Assembly: GCA_022565395.1 (NCBI GenBank)
Contig: JAIUMV010000018.1
Coordinates: forward strand, 1-64,000
Direction: 5' to 3'
From: Marinobacter sp.
Lineage (GTDB): Bacteria > Pseudomonadota > Gammaproteobacteria > Pseudomonadales > Oleiphilaceae
DNA length: 64,000 bases
Part shown: positions 60,557 to 64,000 of the stretch, piece after piece
Layout of the letters: each line of letters starts with the position of its first letter
How positions within the stretch are numbered: position 1 is the first letter of the stretch
The notes under the pieces: model-generated
What the model was told of the DNA's origin: nothing
Database searches by the model: none
What the model saw: the letters and a program-made list of their open reading frames with translations, nothing else
Program-made: the position numbers and the translations under genes

Positions 60557-61888
60557 TCAGAACTTGAACGAGATGGAACCGCTGAACACATCAATGTCGC
60601 CGTCGGTGGTAACGACGGTGCCACTGTTGGTGCTGTCAGGGTTGCTGTTATCGATAATGAAATCTCGCTCTTTCAGCATCTGGCGTTGGTAGCCCAGGTC
60701 AATCCGTACCGGGTAGGTGAGGTAACGGGTGCGGGGAAACTCCGCGGTGAGGCCCAGGCCTGCAATGTACTTTTCATTGTCGAAGTAGTTGACGTCAGTG
60801 GTGCTGTCGCTTTTCAGCGCTGACTCCTGCCAGGCCAGGCCGGCACTGATGGCGAAGTGGCGGGTGAGTTGGAAGCTGCCACCGATACGGGGCACGATAA
60901 TGTCACGGAACTGGGCGTTGGCCTGATCCTTGACGGTATCCTTGGCCAGTTCATCTTCCAGCTCCGACCAGTTCTGCTGCTCCACCGTCACACCCACACG
61001 CCAGCGTTCAGTTCCGTAGTGCATCCCCAGCGCAATCACCGAGGGTTGGTAGGAGTCATAGGTGACAATAGTGAAGTTCAATGGCTCCTCCTCCGGAATC
61101 AAGCCCGGAATGACCGTGTTGGCGGACACGGTGGTCTTGGTATTGGAGGCCATACGGTAAGCCACAGCCGTTTCAAAGCCACTCAACCAACAACCCTGAG
61201 GGCAGAAGGTTTTACCAAAATCCACGTTGATGCTGGCGATACCGCGGATGGAGGGTTTTGCCTGCACGGAAAGTTGTTCTTGCTCGGTGTTGCCCGCCAG
61301 ATCAGTGGTGGTGGACAGGTCAGCCTCTGAGTGCAGGGTAATCCGGGTTGAGACGCCTGCATCAATACCCCGCCACAGGGTGGTGGCGCCACCGATGTTG
61401 AGAAACAATGGCTGGCGACCGTAGTGAAGGAACTGGCCACTTTCGGAGGTTTCGGATTCAAATGCGAGCAGTTCCATGCCGTATTTCTCTACCCCGGCAA
61501 CAAAACCCAGATACAAGGGTGGTCCAAACCGGGTCAGAGAGGAGAGGTCGGTTTTCATGCCAATCAACACGTGCTGGCTGGGGGTATTGGAGAGTACCCG
61601 CCCTGTGCGATCAGCCCCCGTTGCCCGCAGTTCCTGCGCGGCATGAAGGAGGCCTGTGGTCAGTTCGCCCCGAGGGTCTTTGGCCAGGTAGGCCGGGTTG
61701 TAATAGGTTGCGGACACCTGGGTATTGAACATGGACAAGGCTTGCGCGGTGCCAATATCTGATGGCAGCAGGCCATAGGTGGTACCGATGTTTCCCATGC
61801 TGGCGTGAGCGGACAAGGAAACTCCAGCGGCAGATAAAGCGACAGCAGCGCAAAGCGCACGCTTGGTGAGCAATACAGCGATTGGCAT
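60557..61888 (-). CDS. OmpP1/FadL-like outer-membrane barrel
   Basis: ATG 61888 gives 443 residues with a signal peptide cut after SAHA (about residue 28). The mature start MGNIGTTYGLLPSDIGTAQA and TYYNPAYLAKDPRGELTTGL resemble the FadL/OmpP1 entry region. The rest alternates as beta strands, and the chain ends in SISFKF with terminal Phe. A longer reading to 62035 is not used because the signal peptide begins at this ATG. It is in one unit with the giant lipoprotein, 13 bases downstream. Its cargo is unknown, likely hydrophobic. Confidence 0.78.
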   Translation of the reverse strand: MPIAVLLTKRALCAAVALSAAGVSLSAHASMGNIGTTYGLLPSDIGTAQALSMFNTQVSATYYNPAYLAKDPRGELTTGLLHAAQELRATGADRTGRVLSNTPSQHVLIGMKTDLSSLTRFGPPLYLGFVAGVEKYGMELLAFESETSESGQFLHYGRQPLFLNIGGATTLWRGIDAGVSTRITLHSEADLSTTTDLAGNTEQEQLSVQAKPSIRGIASINVDFGKTFCPQGCWLSGFETAVAYRMASNTKTTVSANTVIPGLIPEEEPLNFTIVTYDSYQPSVIALGMHYGTERWRVGVTVEQQNWSELEDELAKDTVKDQANAQFRDIIVPRIGGSFQLTRHFAISAGLAWQESALKSDSTTDVNYFDNEKYIAGLGLTAEFPRTRYLTYPVRIDLGYQRQMLKERDFIIDNSNPDSTNSGTVVTTDGDIDVFSGSISFKF

Positions 61889-62023
61889 AAGGGGGCACTC
61901 CCGTGTTTTTGTGTTTGTTAGCAGTGAGGCTTCTTTGAGCCTTTGGGCAAGGCGTTGCGGGTGAGGCTTGCCCTGATTGCTGTCAACACGCAGGAGGTGC
62001 GGATCGGGTTCCGTTGCCGTCAG

Positions 62024-62036
62024 GTTGTTAGACAAC
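62024..62036. promoter_or_regulatory. Inverted repeat upstream of the barrel gene
   Basis: GTTGT TAG ACAAC: a 13-bp palindrome 136 bases before the barrel ATG, in the gap (61889-62066) that must hold its promoter. A perfect TTGACA stands at 61986-61981 on the minus strand, but I find no -10 at normal spacing. Operator status is a guess. Confidence 0.3.
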
Positions 62037-62066
62037 TGGCGGCCTGTAATGACAAGATGAATTCAC

Positions 62067-62098
62067 AAAAAAAGCCAGCGCGGGGCGCTGGCTTTTTT
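62067..62098 (-). terminator. Terminator of the upstream giant-lipoprotein paralogue
   Basis: Seven As, GCCAGCGC, loop GGG, GCGCTGGC, six Ts. On the minus strand it starts ten bases after the stop of the gene at 62109, so it separates the two transcription units. It also works on the plus strand. Confidence 0.92.
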
Positions 62099-62108
62099 GA
62101 CTGCAGGT

Positions 62109-64000
62109 CTATTGCTGGGTGATGGGGGATATGTAGTTCAGTATCAGTTCATCTTGTGGGATAACCAGGCGCATCCGGGTTCTGGGGCTGCCCACAAAGA
62201 CATCTCCCAGGCCGCCAAGCACGTTACCGTTAATGTCGACATCAATGAAGATGTCATCCGTGTTGGCCAGCGCGATCTCCATTCGTCCATCCTCCAGAAA
62301 GCTCACTGGACCCTCAATTTGCAAGCCATCCAGGGGGTAGCTCCGGAGGTTGTGGTTCAAGTCCACTAAGCTGCTGAAGTTGGGGTCCAGATAGGGCGCG
62401 TCGAGATAGACATCAAGGGTCGCGCGGAAGCGCAACTCGCTGGTTACCGGATCGTTGAAAATCACACCTGGCACAGGTGAATTGCGGTTAGCGCCGCTGT
62501 AGCGGATCCTCATCACCATGGGGCCGGTCTGGATAAGTTGATCCTTGCCACCCACCAAACTCGCTGCACTGCACAAGAAAAAGCAAATGGCCAGTCGTGT
62601 TTCATCGATTGTCACCCAGAAGTCCACGCCGGTGGTGTACAGGAATGACGGATGAATATGCACAGGAATTTCGCCATCTATAGCGGCTGCCGTAATATCC
62701 ACATCCAACATGGCAGTTTTGTAGATGAATTTGTTGGCAGGGCAGTTCTGACCAACCTGACAGCCCAGGTTAGCGGCAGTCACGAGTGCGCTGTTCACGG
62801 TGCCGGAGACAATGCCAAGCTGTGCCGAATTGGCAACTGCACGGTAGGGCGGGCCCATGGCAGCGGTGATTGCGGGCTCGCCGGCACCAATGGCCAGATC
62901 GCTATTGGTATCGGCGGTTGGCAGGTTGCGCAGTGGCATAATCAGTGTGTCCGCGGGTGACCCGGCCACAAAGTGATTGACCAGAGCGGGTCCGCCATAG
63001 GTGCGGCTATTGCGATTTTCAATGTTCGCACTAATGACCCGAGTTTGTAGCGGCAGGCCCGCTGCAGACTGGATAGCACTCGCGCAGCTGCCGCCGCCAT
63101 TGGAACAGAGGGTATAACGATACAGTGTGCCCGCCTGCCAGCCTTCCAGCGGCATCAGGGAGAAGCCTCGTGGTTCCGCTTCCAGGTACAGGGCGTCCGC
63201 CGACAAATTCTGCCAGGCGCCTTCGTGGTAGCGCGCGACCTGAACGGTGTTGCCAGCAATCAACGTGGCTGGATTCATGTTCTGGGAGAAACGCACCCGT
63301 ACTGGACGGTCAGCCGGGTGCTCCAGAAGTGGGAGCAGGTCATCGGTGCCGCGACCACCATCACAGCGGCCTTGTGTCGTAGATGCAGGGGTGACGGTCG
63401 TTGCTGTCTTCGCACAGGGGTAACCGGGCAGGCTGGTCAGTACCAGTGGTGACTGGTTGCTCGGGTTGACCTGATTAGTGCCGGGAAGATTGAAGTTCAG
63501 CGTTTGCCCAGCCAGGCTGATGCCTGAACTGTCCCTCAGATTGCTTAATGTCAGACTGTAGTTGACGTTACTGGCCAGCACCGAAACGGGCCGTACTTTG
63601 AGCACAGAGCCGTTCAGCTCTGTCTGGACGGGTACTTCAACGCCGCCGGCAGTCAGGGTAACCGCTCCCGGCGCTTGCACCGAGCTGGGGGCGATGGGTT
63701 TGTTGAAGTAGACCACCACAGGATCGCCGGGGAGTAGTTTGTTCTGGGCATCCGGACCTGGTACCCAACTCTTGATAGTCAGTGGTGTGTTGTCGATGAA
63801 ATCGTCGGGTTTGGGGGCTTCTATGGCATTCCGGTAGCCTTCGAGGCGGAAGGTGATCAGCCCGGAGGCCACATCAACACCCAGCACATCCGGTTCGATG
63901 ACGCCGAGCGCATCGATATTCATCTTGCCGTCCTCAACTGTGGCCAGCCCCACAAGCTTCACATGCAGCAGTTGTTGGGCAAAGGCGCCGTTGGCAATCA
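62109..64000 (-). CDS. Giant Ig-like lipoprotein paralogue, partial (5' end outside window)
   Basis: The frame is open to the window edge: before the GTG at 63962 the reading continues IANGAFAQQLLH, which lines up with NASLSQNLLRVELTGLAIV of the protein at 57352-60543. So the start and lipoprotein signal lie beyond 64000. About 630 residues are visible, with shared blocks: SWVPGP, DRPVRVRFSQNM, NLPTADTNSD and GCQVGQNCPANKFIY. It ends with LILNYISP, as the paralogue ends LNFISFP. Several cysteines may form disulfides. Function unknown. Confidence 0.78.
   Translation of the reverse strand, partial: IANGAFAQQLLHVKLVGLATVEDGKMNIDALGVIEPDVLGVDVASGLITFRLEGYRNAIEAPKPDDFIDNTPLTIKSWVPGPDAQNKLLPGDPVVVYFNKPIAPSSVQAPGAVTLTAGGVEVPVQTELNGSVLKVRPVSVLASNVNYSLTLSNLRDSSGISLAGQTLNFNLPGTNQVNPSNQSPLVLTSLPGYPCAKTATTVTPASTTQGRCDGGRGTDDLLPLLEHPADRPVRVRFSQNMNPATLIAGNTVQVARYHEGAWQNLSADALYLEAEPRGFSLMPLEGWQAGTLYRYTLCSNGGGSCASAIQSAAGLPLQTRVISANIENRNSRTYGGPALVNHFVAGSPADTLIMPLRNLPTADTNSDLAIGAGEPAITAAMGPPYRAVANSAQLGIVSGTVNSALVTAANLGCQVGQNCPANKFIYKTAMLDVDITAAAIDGEIPVHIHPSFLYTTGVDFWVTIDETRLAICFFLCSAASLVGGKDQLIQTGPMVMRIRYSGANRNSPVPGVIFNDPVTSELRFRATLDVYLDAPYLDPNFSSLVDLNHNLRSYPLDGLQIEGPVSFLEDGRMEIALANTDDIFIDVDINGNVLGGLGDVFVGSPRTRMRLVIPQDELILNYISPITQQ

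Noticed and set aside
61889..62035. Upstream extension of the barrel gene
   Set aside because: The signal peptide begins at ATG 61888; residues before it would mask the signal.

Overview
The window is a GC-rich, gene-dense stretch of a gammaproteobacterial chromosome. Gene content and order point to the Pseudomonadales/Oceanospirillales side of the class. Two blocks have the order known from Pseudomonas: rdgB/hemW–metW–metX–yggT–proC–yggS–pilT–pilU, and pyrE–crc–rph–yicC–gmk–rpoZ–spoT–ridA–oxyR–recG–(YbaK+HDOD). FadL-type porins, an acyl-CoA dehydrogenase, a phasin-like protein and many AraC/GntR regulators suggest a lipid- or hydrocarbon-using marine relative such as Alcanivorax. That genus is inference only. 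I see no tRNA, rRNA, CRISPR array, insertion sequence or prophage.

Layout. 1-14.8 kb: regulators (GntR, two AraC), cardiolipin synthase, small hydrolases and oxidoreductases, tcdA, an acyl-CoA dehydrogenase facing an SDR, and an ECF sigma factor with its ChrR-type anti-sigma. 14.8-18.2 kb: polyamine genes speA and speE, divergent. 18.2-22.9 kb: glnK-amtB with a clear sigma-54/NtrC control region, then ubiK, yifB and trmB. 22.9-32 kb: a minus-strand run from yggS down to hemW, covering methionine and proline synthesis, nucleotide clean-up and a dynamin-like GTPase. 32-36 kb: pilT-pilU and a FadL porin. 36-42.5 kb: polA, a phasin-like gene, pyrE and crc. 42.5-53.6 kb: rph, yicC, gmk, rpoZ, spoT, ridA, oxyR, recG and an HDOD protein. 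53.6-57.2 kb: small unknowns and a molybdopterin oxidoreductase. 57.3-64 kb: a FadL/OmpP1-like barrel gene followed by a 1063-residue Ig-like lipoprotein gene, with a second, partial paralogue of that lipoprotein just upstream, running off the window.

Most of the window is housekeeping. The least explained part is the barrel plus paired giant lipoproteins at 57.3-64 kb, which looks like a dedicated outer-membrane system of unknown substrate. Other new-looking details are two small proteins found by reading the gaps (30 aa at 3867-3959; 52 aa at 5630-5788), a near-perfect 18-bp operator between the acyl-CoA dehydrogenase and the SDR, a candidate self-promoter for the ECF/ChrR pair, and a double NtrC-like site above glnK. 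Start codons were moved inward where a Shine-Dalgarno (SD) sequence, signal peptide or neighbour overlap supported it.
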